This document shows positions 1 to 5,425 of a stretch of 5,716 bases of DNA, piece after piece. The notes below the pieces were generated by a model that did not search any database, had not been told where the DNA came from, and saw only the letters and a list, made by a program, of their open reading frames with translations. The stretch lies in assembly GCA_022563615.1 (NCBI GenBank), contig JADFMZ010000219.1, positions 1 through 5,716 on the forward strand. The letters are read 5' to 3'. The translations under genes and the position numbers were made by a program. Position 1 is the first letter of the stretch. Every line of letters starts with the position of its first letter. This DNA is from Planctomycetota bacterium (GTDB taxonomy: Bacteria > Planctomycetota > Phycisphaerae > UBA1845).

Positions 1-497
1 GCCAGGGCGGAAACGATGAACATGTGGCTCGCGGTCGTGCGTTCATGTTCGGCCATTTGCAGCATGTGCGTTGCGATCATCGGATCGGAGAGCACGCAGG
101 AGATTACATTGTCGACGATGGTCGAGGCACGACGCAGATCGGGGGCGCCGTTATCCGGGCGGACCAGATCACGGGCCACCGCCGTCCCGACGTGGTACAC
201 CATCTGCGCGCGTTCCTCTGATCCCAGATCGCTGTTGTCGAGCACTTGGCTGAGTTTGGCTTCCAGGATTTTTTCGCACTGCTTCAGATCCGCCGACCGC
301 ACGAGGAGTGTGGAAACGCCATGGTCGGCCAGACGTTCAAAATCCGGCGTTGAAAGGTCGGCGCCGGCATCTCGATATAGAACGGGCCGGTCTTGAGAAT
401 TTCCGGGAAGAAAGACCGCGAATCGAGCCTCGACTTCACCCGCCAGAGCCCGGGCCGCACCGATCGGTACCGATGAGTATTCACTCTGTTCGTGCAT
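1..497 (-). CDS. HD-GYP-type signalling protein, N-terminal part (runs off the left edge)
   Basis: Reading the minus strand from the ATG at 497-495 gives an uninterrupted 165-residue frame that leaves the window without a stop. It begins MHEQSEYSSVPIGAARALAG. An in-frame TAG 15 bases upstream makes this the first possible ATG. No strong Shine-Dalgarno sequence is visible. Residues about 20-70 (FAVFLPGN, VLYRDAGADLSTPDFERL, GVSTLLVRSADL) resemble the small N-terminal domain found before HD-GYP domains. Residues about 75-150 are a helical linker (KILEAKLSQVL, AQMVYHVGTAVARDLV, STIVDNVISCVLSDP). The visible part ends in HERTTASHMFIVSAL, where the SH (His158) fits the first conserved position of an HD-GYP domain (usually THSVNV). 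Characterised HD-GYP proteins hydrolyse cyclic di-GMP in the cytoplasm. The HD metal ligands and the GYP motif would lie outside the window, so activity cannot be judged. The family call is by resemblance and fairly good. Confidence 0.72.
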   Translation of the reverse strand, partial: MHEQSEYSSVPIGAARALAGEVEARFAVFLPGNSQDRPVLYRDAGADLSTPDFERLADHGVSTLLVRSADLKQCEKILEAKLSQVLDNSDLGSEERAQMVYHVGTAVARDLVRPDNGAPDLRRASTIVDNVISCVLSDPMIATHMLQMAEHERTTASHMFIVSAL

Positions 498-540
498 GGA
501 GATAACCCGCTAGAGTATTTCCCGTTTCTGCGTTCCGAGC

Positions 541-557
541 CGCAGGCTTCGCCTGCG
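541..557. repeat. Short perfect hairpin, TTC loop
   Basis: CGCAGGC-TTC-GCCTGCG is a perfect 7-bp inverted repeat with a 3-base loop, 44 bases upstream of the HD-GYP start codon. It has the same design (GC-rich stem, 3-4 base loop, intergenic) as the hairpins at 4073-4268 and 5379-5396. It would lie in the HD-GYP 5' leader if transcription starts upstream of it. No T-run follows on either strand, so it reads better as a dispersed palindromic repeat than as a terminator. Confidence 0.6.
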
Positions 558-697
558 CGACTTTTCGCCGCATGATGCACTACAGATGGCGAATGACCCG
601 GTATGCCCATACGGGAATCGTTGTGGTGTTCCGTTAATCTTGAACTGAGGGGTCGTTTCACAGTAGAGCGAAGCTCCCGCTGAGCCGCTACGACTAG

Positions 698-712
698 AAG
701 TATTCAATACTT
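698..712. repeat. AT-rich 15-base palindrome, possible operator
   Basis: AAGTATT-C-AATACTT is a perfect 7-bp dyad around a single central base, so it suits DNA binding by a dimer better than RNA folding. It lies 172 bases beyond the end of sppA and about 200 bases upstream of the HD-GYP start, and it is AT-rich amid GC-rich surroundings. The adjoining stem at 718-738 makes a compact structured patch. Binding by a regulator is inference only. Confidence 0.35.
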
Positions 713-884
713 TCTTGCGATGCAGCCCATTCGCATCGTCTGGGTGAGAGTTTTTCTGCAATGGTCCGGAAAGATCTGGACGGGGTTCGTTCCGGCGGGA
801 TTCGGACGTGCGTATGCCCCGACGCCAGGCACAGTGTTCAACGTGGGCGGCAACCGCGGGATAGGCTTTGGGCTGTGTCTCGGA

Positions 885-1892
885 TCAGCGAGCGGGAGCC
901 CACAGGTACATGAAGCGCGGCGCAGGGGGAATCAGGCCGGCCGCGAATTCTATATTGAGTAAGTTGATGTTGCCGCCCGGTTCGGTGTGACCCAAGGCGT
1001 AGTAATTGGGTCGGTATTCCAGTGGCCGGTTGTAGGTGACCAGACGCACGCGCTTGGCGCCGATTCGCTCCTTGACCAGATCGATCGCCACCCGCAGCGA
1101 GGCGATGCGGTCGATCAGCCCTTCATCCAGCGCCTGTTGGGCTGTGTAGATGCGACCGTCGGCCAGCCTGCGCACGGCGGCCTCATCCAAAGCCGGCCGG
1201 CCCCGCACGATGGCTGCCACAAACCGCTCATACATGTCATTGACGATGCCCTGAAAGATTTCGCGATCCTCCGGCCTCATCGCGCGGAAGGGCGAACCGC
1301 TGTCTTTGAAGGGGCCGGAGGTGATCGCGTCGGTCTTCACGCCGATCAAGTTCATGGTCCCGCTCACGTCGAACATCTGCATGATCACGCCGATACTGCC
1401 GGTGACGGTCGAGGGTTGAGCGATGATTTCGTCGCAGGCGCAGGCGATGTAGTAGGCCCCGCTGGCGGCGACGTCCATCATGACCGCCACGATCGGTTTG
1501 CCGCTCTTGCGGAATCGGGTGATCTCGTCGTATATGAGTTCGCTGGCCACGACGGTGCCGCCGGGCGAGTTGAGGCGCAGCACGACGGCCTTGACCCATG
1601 GATCACGGCGCGCACGGTCGAGCTGTTCGAGCAGCAGGCTGACCGGGTGCTCGCCGCCGCCCAGAAGTTGCCGTCTCGGCGCGTTGGCGATGACGCCGGT
1701 CACGTCGATCATGGCTATCTTGGTCAGTGCAAACAGCGAATCGCGCGACAACTCGGTCTCGACCAATTTGCGCTTTGCGGAAACCGGTGTGACCAGCAGG
1801 CTGCCGGCGGTGCAACCGGACAAGGCCATTACCAGAAGAATCGGCGCGAGCCGCGCAGAGCGGAGCGAACGACGGCGGTACCCTGTCGGCAT
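885..1892 (-). CDS. sppA: Signal peptide peptidase SppA (family S49), predicted lipoprotein
   Basis: SppA is a membrane-associated serine protease that degrades signal peptides left after secretion. The frame codes for 335 residues, close to the usual length of the short single-domain form. From the chosen ATG (1892) the protein opens with an Arg-rich stretch (YRRRSLRSAR), a hydrophobic core (LAPILLVMA) and the lipobox LSGC, giving a lipid-modified Cys27. The S49 domain covers about residues 58-260, with KIAMIDVTGVI, AVVLRLNSPGG and DVAASGAYYIA. The nucleophile is Ser144 and the general base Lys196 in TSGPFKD. This 52-residue spacing equals that of the short Bacillus-type enzyme (Ser147/Lys199). 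The end is normal (PRFMYLWAPAR, then TGA). A GGAG lies 9 bases before the ATG. The frame stays open up to a GTG at 2129 that overlaps the permease stop, but that extension is Lys/Arg-rich, repeat-derived, and would bury the lipoprotein signal. An ATG at 1982 is a second alternative. It may be transcribed with the upstream permease gene. Confidence 0.93.
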   Translation of the reverse strand: MPTGYRRRSLRSARLAPILLVMALSGCTAGSLLVTPVSAKRKLVETELSRDSLFALTKIAMIDVTGVIANAPRRQLLGGGEHPVSLLLEQLDRARRDPWVKAVVLRLNSPGGTVVASELIYDEITRFRKSGKPIVAVMMDVAASGAYYIACACDEIIAQPSTVTGSIGVIMQMFDVSGTMNLIGVKTDAITSGPFKDSGSPFRAMRPEDREIFQGIVNDMYERFVAAIVRGRPALDEAAVRRLADGRIYTAQQALDEGLIDRIASLRVAIDLVKERIGAKRVRLVTYNRPLEYRPNYYALGHTEPGGNINLLNIEFAAGLIPPAPRFMYLWAPAR

Positions 1893-1980
1893 GGGGATAA
1901 ACTCCGATGTTTCGTGTTGTTGCTCAAGCCGGCGGGGCATCCACTCCAACCGGAACGGGTCGATCTCAGCAACACTGGCC

Positions 1981-2008
1981 ATGCTACAGTCACCACGATC
2001 GGATGCAA
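1981..2008 (-). promoter_or_regulatory. Weak candidate promoter for sppA
   Basis: On the minus strand TTGCAT (2008-2003) and TAGCAT (1986-1981) are 16 bases apart, matching the sigma-70 consensus at 3 of 6 and 4 of 6 positions. Transcription would start near 1974, giving a leader of about 80 bases before the chosen ATG at 1892. If real, the ATG at 1982 could not be the start codon, which would support the shorter SppA. The match is modest and could be chance. Confidence 0.22.
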
Positions 2009-2046
2009 CCCGCATGTGTTCCGCGGCGTCACGGCGTTCTGCCTTC

Positions 2047-2106
2047 TTGACGTTCCGGCGTTTTTCTGTTTTGACGTTTGACCTTTGGACGTTTCGACCT
2101 TCCGAC
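2047..2106. repeat. Degenerate 7-8-base tandem repeats in the permease-sppA spacer
   Basis: On the plus strand consecutive units read TTGACGT (2071), TTGACCT (2078), TTGGACGT (2085), TTCGACCT (2093) and TCCGAC (2101). A separate TTGACGT copy lies at 2047. The loose consensus is TTSGACST with 7-8 base spacing. The units are imperfect and not a multiple of three as a set, and their minus-strand translation is a run of Arg, Lys, Asn and Val. This argues for non-coding repeat DNA rather than an SppA N-terminus. Similar short GTCAAA/GTCC tracts are, from memory, common between genes in some environmental phyla. Confidence 0.5.
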
Positions 2107-2125
2107 ACTTTTCTGGCACGGCGTT

Positions 2126-3946
2126 TCACAGGTTGGACTGCTTGCGCATCGTTCTGTCGAAGTCGCTAACGAGAGCGGCGTAGGTGCGCCAAACAACGAC
2201 GGAGTACAAAACGATGGCTAGGGCGCTGCCGATTAACGCGGCGGTGCGCTCGGCGGAGGCGTGCTTACTGAACTCCTGCGCGGAGTCAAACAAGGTTGAT
2301 GGATTGATGAGATATCGGATCGAGGTAAAGGGCGTGAAGGGCGCCACCAGCGCTCCAAACTCTCGCTGGGCGGCTTCGACCAGCCAAAATCCGAACGAGG
2401 TGAGGCTGCCGCAGATCACGATCAAGAGCCCCAGACTGTACAAGACGGCGGTCATGTTGGACCTGCTGGCGATCGAGACGCGCAAGCCGAGCACGCAGGC
2501 CAGCGCGGTGTAGATCACGAGCAGCGCCGCCAGCTCGATCCCGGTTTCAAGCCACACCGCCGGCGGAGCGTCTCCCTTGAGCCATCCATAGATACCGAAC
2601 AGCATCAGCATGGCGATCGGACCCGCCAATAGCGGCGCGGCGAAGCTGATCAACCCGCGAAGTTTTCCCCACAGAATGTACTTGCTCGTCAGGGGCGTCG
2701 TCATGAGCAGGTCCAGGGTTAAGGATTCCCGCTCCTTGGTAATCGAAGTGGCGGCTGTGTTGGTGGCAATGATCAACACGAGGGCGAACTGAATGATGGT
2801 CAGCGCCGCCAGCCATTCAGCCACCTCGGCGGCGGAAAACGCGCCCGTGGCGTGGTAGGCAAACAGGACGAGGTAGGCAAACAGCCCCCCTGCGATGATC
2901 GCCCAGCGCAGCGCCCCTCCGCCGGCGGCGCGTGTCTTGGCTTCGCGCCAGGCTACGGGGTTCGTCCAGACCGTCCGCAGTTTGCGCGTAGACTGACCGG
3001 CGGCCATCGGTCGATGCAGCCTTTCCGAGATAGCGGTGAAGATGGTGCGCTCGCCGAGCTTGGCCCCTCGGCGGACAAAGAAGATGCTCAAGACGGTCAG
3101 AATCAAGGCCATTGCGGTCGTCCAAAGTACGTAGGCGACCGCCGGATAGGCCAGGGCGTATCGAATCATGGCGGAGTGGTCCGTCAAGCGCCCTTCCGGT
3201 GGAGCGTAGACCCGATTCAAGGCGACATCCAGGGCCAGGAAGGGGTGTAGCGGCGTCAGCCAGCTCATCTTTCGGCCGGCGATGTTGGCCTGGGATGCCT
3301 CCACCCAGGTGTCGTCCCACTGGCCCAGGATATAGATGCTGAACAGGTACAGACCGATGCACAAATAGAATGACAGGATCGTGCGTCGGGTGCCAAAGGA
3401 CGTCATGGCAATGAAAATCGCCAGGGCGCCGGTCAGAACAGCCGTGGAGCCGGATAACGCGAAGCTTTGCGCGATCTGCGAAGCGGTCACACCGCCGTAG
3501 ACCATGGTCATGAGAAAGATAGGCAACCCAGCCGCCAGCAGCATGATTACAAAGTAGAGCCGGCTGATCAGCGAACCGAATACGATCTGGGCGCTGGTCA
3601 GGGGGGTGGACAACAGGATGTTGAAGGTCTGCGCGTCGCGTTCCTGGGTGATGGCCGACGCCGTAAAGACCGGGGCCAGAAAACACATCAACGCAAGCTG
3701 CGTCATCGACGCCCACTTGAACGTTTGCGACGCCCCCTTCGCCAGATCGGACAGCGAAGCACTTTCGCCGCTCATGGATAGCACCAAGGAGAAGAGGACC
3801 ACCACCAGCAGGATGGCCAGGTAGGCGAAACGAAGCCAAAGGTGCCGCACCCGCCGAGAGGCGCCGAGCACGACGCGGACCAGAATGGGGTTCGCCGGCA
3901 ACAGGCGCCAGAACCAAATCCCCAACTGAGACATCACGCGTGACAT
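2126..3946 (-). CDS. ABC-2 type transporter permease with two homologous halves, 12 predicted helices
   Basis: This encodes a 606-residue inner-membrane protein of the ABC-2 export permease class; the substrate is unknown. About twelve hydrophobic segments fall in two sets of six: near residues 39-57, 81-98, 130-151, 162-181, 189-208, 263-290, then 348-368, 378-400, 432-455, 466-488, 498-522 and 569-592. Each half carries the same signature 303 residues apart: ITQER with STPLTS (99-118) and ITKER with TTPLTS (402-421). Each half also opens with an NP motif (19-20, 329-330). So this is a duplicated, fused permease that may work as a single-chain pseudo-dimer. A partner ATPase is expected, but none is adjacent; the next upstream gene is divergent. 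I chose the ATG at 3946 because AGGA sits 8 bases before it. The ATG at 3955 touches that AGG (609 residues), and the ATG at 3934 would give 602. It ends in TGA with sppA following 233 bases on. Confidence 0.85.
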   Translation of the reverse strand: MSRVMSQLGIWFWRLLPANPILVRVVLGASRRVRHLWLRFAYLAILLVVVLFSLVLSMSGESASLSDLAKGASQTFKWASMTQLALMCFLAPVFTASAITQERDAQTFNILLSTPLTSAQIVFGSLISRLYFVIMLLAAGLPIFLMTMVYGGVTASQIAQSFALSGSTAVLTGALAIFIAMTSFGTRRTILSFYLCIGLYLFSIYILGQWDDTWVEASQANIAGRKMSWLTPLHPFLALDVALNRVYAPPEGRLTDHSAMIRYALAYPAVAYVLWTTAMALILTVLSIFFVRRGAKLGERTIFTAISERLHRPMAAGQSTRKLRTVWTNPVAWREAKTRAAGGGALRWAIIAGGLFAYLVLFAYHATGAFSAAEVAEWLAALTIIQFALVLIIATNTAATSITKERESLTLDLLMTTPLTSKYILWGKLRGLISFAAPLLAGPIAMLMLFGIYGWLKGDAPPAVWLETGIELAALLVIYTALACVLGLRVSIASRSNMTAVLYSLGLLIVICGSLTSFGFWLVEAAQREFGALVAPFTPFTSIRYLINPSTLFDSAQEFSKHASAERTAALIGSALAIVLYSVVVWRTYAALVSDFDRTMRKQSNL

Positions 3947-4088
3947 AGTGCGCATCCTAAGAACCGAAACGCGGAATCTTCAGGTAGGATAACCGCTCGG
4001 CAAAGATCATGGAACCCGACCAAGGCGCCACGGTTTTCCAACAGGTCCGTGACCGAATCGGCGGGGTCTCGTCGTGCCGTAGGCACGG

Positions 4089-4125
4089 TTTGAACGTAGC
4101 CCAGGACAGGGTCCTGGGGTTCAAA
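4089..4125. repeat. Nested two-tier hairpin, the strongest in the array
   Basis: An outer 7-bp stem TTTGAAC (4089-4095) with GTTCAAA (4119-4125) encloses an inner 8-bp stem CCCAGGAC (4100-4107) with GTCCTGGG (4111-4118). The loop is AGG. The only unpaired bases are a GTAG bulge at 4096-4099 and the loop, so 30 of 37 bases pair without mismatch. On either strand this would form a stable RNA hairpin with a one-sided bulge. There is no T-run, so termination is not the obvious role. Confidence 0.7.
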
Positions 4126-4143
4126 GTGAGAGCCAATGGCGCG

Positions 4144-4198
4144 AGTCCCATAGGGACGACTGAACCGAACCACGGTCATCAACCGTCCCTACGGGACT
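4144..4198. repeat. Pair of inverted copies of a 15-base palindromic unit
   Basis: AGTCCCATAGGGACG (4144-4158) matches the reverse complement of CGTCCCTACGGGACT (4184-4198) at 14 of 15 bases; the single difference is in the loop. Short matching arms extend outside, GCCAA at 4132-4136 and TTGGC at 4198-4202. Each copy is itself a 5-bp hairpin, so this is a palindrome made of palindromes. Two head-to-head copies with outer arms resemble a small non-autonomous element, but no target-site duplication is evident. Confidence 0.55.
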
Positions 4199-4221
4199 TG
4201 GCGTGACAGGAGGCATCGGGT

Positions 4222-4241
4222 CCCAGCGATGAATCGCTGGG
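4222..4241. repeat. 9-bp perfect hairpin with a two-base centre
   Basis: CCCAGCGAT (4222-4230) and ATCGCTGGG (4233-4241) pair completely around GA, or as an 8-bp stem with a TGAA tetraloop. It is the longest uninterrupted stem in the array. It lies 113 bases upstream of the EamA start codon and upstream of the candidate promoter at 4314-4342, so it is probably not in the EamA transcript. Confidence 0.65.
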
Positions 4242-4313
4242 CTATTGTCGGGCTGTGCCTTTCGGCACGCTTTGTTTCACCTATCGTCCCCGCCGAAACG
4301 GTTACAAACCCGG

Positions 4314-4342
4314 TTGGTCCTCTGCGCCACCTCCTTTACAAT
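4314..4342 (+). promoter_or_regulatory. Candidate sigma-70-type promoter of the EamA gene
   Basis: TTGGTC (4314-4319) and TACAAT (4337-4342) are separated by 17 bases. The -10 box matches TATAAT at 5 of 6 positions, the -35 box at 3 of 6. Transcription would start near 4349, only about 5 bases before the ATG at 4354 or 14 before the ATG at 4363. The message would then be nearly leaderless. This placement also makes the upstream GTG at 4255 impossible as a start. Confidence 0.4.
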
Positions 4343-4353
4343 CGCCCAGGATC

Positions 4354-5313
4354 ATGCCGGATATGTTTCATGTCTACCGTGGGGAGCTGGCCGGTGTGGC
4401 GACGGCTGCACTATGGACGGTTACCGCCCTCGTTTTTTCGGCAGCCGGAAAGCGTATCGGCGCGACGATTGTAAATCTGACGCGCATCGTGGTGGCGATC
4501 CTTCTGCTGGCTGTCACGCACCGCTTTCTGCAAGGGGTTTGGATACCGGACGTGAACCGAGGCCAGGTCTTTTACTTGGCGCTGTCCGGCGTGGTTGGGT
4601 TGGCGATCGGTGACCAGGCCCTGTTCGTGGCCTTCAACGACATCGGTCCGCGCATCTCGATGCTTATTATGACGACCTCGCCGTTGGTTGCGGCGTACCT
4701 GGGTTGGCTGGTGCTGGACGAGTCGCTGCCGGCACTGTCGTGGTTGGGGGTGGCACTTACGATCGCGGGCGTTGCGTGGGTCGTGCTGGAGAGGCCGGCG
4801 GCGTCGAAGAACCCAGTAGGCGCGTACCGATGGCGCGGCGTGGTATTGGCTCTTATAGCTGCCACTTGCCAGGCCGCAGGACTCTTACTGAGCAAGCTGG
4901 GAATGGGACACGGCTGGCTTGATGAAACACGGCAGATCGCGCCTCAAACCGCGACGTTGATTCGCATGGTGTTTGCCGGAATCGGTATTGCGCCGATCGT
5001 CGCACTTTACGCCGTTCGCGCCAGCAAGCGTCGCGCGGCTGGCTTGCAGTCTCAACGCGTCGGATCGAGATCGCAGGGCTTTCTGTTGTCGGGTTGCGGC
5101 GCCGTGACGGGTCCGTTTCTGGGCGTCTGGATGTCCCTCGTGGCGATCCACTATGCCCCGCTTGGAGTCGCGCAGACGCTTTGCAGCCTGGCCCCGATTT
5201 TCATCTTGCCGGTGGTCGTGGTGATCCACAAGGAGCGGGTCAGTTCGCGAGCGGTGCTGGGCACCCTCATTGCGGTTGGAGGCGCGGTGCTCTTATTTTT
5301 TCGCCCTGCCTGA
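4354..5313 (+). CDS. DMT-superfamily transporter with two EamA domains
   Basis: This encodes a 319-residue inner-membrane transporter of the drug/metabolite transporter superfamily, normal for the ten-helix type. The first EamA repeat spans about residues 12-146 (ELAGVATAALWTVTALVF to LGVALTIAGVAWVVLE) and the second about 162-317 (GVVLALIAATCQAAGLLLSK to TLIAVGGAVLLFF). Each has the usual helix followed by an acidic end: TSPLVAAYLGWLVLDES (108-124) and LAPIFILPVVVVIHKE (279-294). Known relatives export or import amino acids, metabolites or drugs; the substrate cannot be told from sequence. AGGA at 4348-4351 is 2 bases before the ATG at 4354 and 11 before the ATG at 4363, so the start could be either (319 or 316 residues). 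The frame stays open upstream to a GTG at 4255, but those codons overlap a hairpin repeat and do not look like protein. The gene is alone on the plus strand and converges on the phosphatase gene. Confidence 0.88.
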   Translation: MPDMFHVYRGELAGVATAALWTVTALVFSAAGKRIGATIVNLTRIVVAILLLAVTHRFLQGVWIPDVNRGQVFYLALSGVVGLAIGDQALFVAFNDIGPRISMLIMTTSPLVAAYLGWLVLDESLPALSWLGVALTIAGVAWVVLERPAASKNPVGAYRWRGVVLALIAATCQAAGLLLSKLGMGHGWLDETRQIAPQTATLIRMVFAGIGIAPIVALYAVRASKRRAAGLQSQRVGSRSQGFLLSGCGAVTGPFLGVWMSLVAIHYAPLGVAQTLCSLAPIFILPVVVVIHKERVSSRAVLGTLIAVGGAVLLFFRPA

Positions 5314-5378
5314 CCCGGACGGATCCAAGGCACTCCAATAAAATGGTGTTTTGGGCCGTCGAAGCAGCGAAAATATCG

Positions 5379-5396
5379 CGCGGGCTAAAGCCCGCG
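5379..5396. repeat. GC-rich hairpin between convergent genes
   Basis: CGCGGGC-TAAA-GCCCGCG is a perfect 7-bp stem with a 4-base loop, in the 112-base gap between the ends of the EamA gene and the phosphatase gene. Its position suits a bidirectional transcription stop. On the plus strand only GTTTGGTT follows, and on the minus strand a short TATTTT occurs about 4 bases after the stem, so neither side is a canonical intrinsic terminator. The motif is of a common dispersed type, so it may be a repeat that also limits read-through. Confidence 0.55.
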
Positions 5397-5425
5397 GCTC
5401 AGTTTGGTTAGAGAGTCCAAGGTCT

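Larger units (their letters stand above)
498..884. other. Intergenic region with several inverted repeats and no credible gene
   Basis: This 387-base gap lies between the stop of sppA and the start of the HD-GYP gene. Open frames on both strands here have unconvincing, low-complexity, Arg/Ser/Gly-rich translations and no good start signals. It holds a perfect 7-bp hairpin (541-557), a bulged hairpin (597-615, CCC-G-GTATG paired with CATAC-GGG), a 4-bp GAGC-GAA-GCTC hairpin (666-676), a 15-base palindrome (698-712), a 6-bp CGATGC/GCATCG stem with a 9-base loop (718-738), and a 7-bp stem with one G-T pair and an AAGA loop (764-781). None is followed by a T-run in the direction of sppA transcription, so no classical terminator can be named. 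The HD-GYP promoter should be in this gap, but I could not find a convincing -35/-10 pair. Confidence 0.6.
4073..4268. repeat. Composite array of six perfect hairpins in the divergent intergenic region
   Basis: This lies between the start of the permease gene (minus) and the start of the EamA gene (plus). Six perfect inverted repeats follow each other: CGTGCC-GTA-GGCACG (4073-4087); a nested stem at 4089-4125; GTCCC-ATA-GGGAC (4145-4157); GTCCC-TAC-GGGAC (4185-4197); CCCAGCGAT-GA-ATCGCTGGG (4222-4241); and GTGCC-TTTC-GGCAC (4255-4268). About 90 of the 196 bases lie in perfect stems. Stop codons and non-protein-like translations argue against coding. The design resembles REP-like or MITE-like intergenic repeats that I recall from planctomycete genomes; exact copies were not searched for. 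The remainder of the gap (3947-4072) shows little beyond a weak -10-like TATCCT on the minus strand at 3991-3986. I cannot tell whether the array is mobile, transcribed or structural. Confidence 0.75.

Noticed and set aside
284..661. Minus-strand 125-codon frame overlapping the HD-GYP start
   Set aside because: It overlaps the HD-GYP N-terminus in another frame, and its translation is Arg/Ser-rich with no recognisable motif.
720..962. Plus-strand 80-codon frame
   Set aside because: It runs into the end of sppA on the other strand, covers two hairpins, has no Shine-Dalgarno sequence and resembles no family.
987..2081. Long plus-strand open frame (364 codons) antisense to sppA
   Set aside because: It lies opposite a gene with clear S49 motifs and catalytic residues. 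Its His/Asp/Gly/Arg-rich translation is what the opposite strand of a GC-rich gene gives, and it matches no family I know.
2817..3917. Minus-strand open frame (366 codons) in another frame of the permease
   Set aside because: The Arg/Gly/His-rich translation is a frame shadow. The overlapping frame has twelve membrane helices and duplicated ABC-2 motifs.
3934..4182. Minus-strand 82-codon frame over the hairpin array
   Set aside because: Its codons are made largely of palindromic repeat DNA and it overlaps the permease start in another frame.
4073..4268. CRISPR array
   Set aside because: The repeats are different palindromes of different lengths without regular direct repeats or spacers, and no cas gene is nearby.
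4255..4353. GTG at 4255 as the EamA start
   Set aside because: The first codons form the GTGCC-TTTC-GGCAC hairpin, the translation is not like an EamA N-terminus, and the best promoter candidate lies downstream of it.
5379..5396. Canonical intrinsic terminator
   Set aside because: The stem is good but neither strand has a proper T-run immediately after it, so it is listed as a hairpin repeat only.
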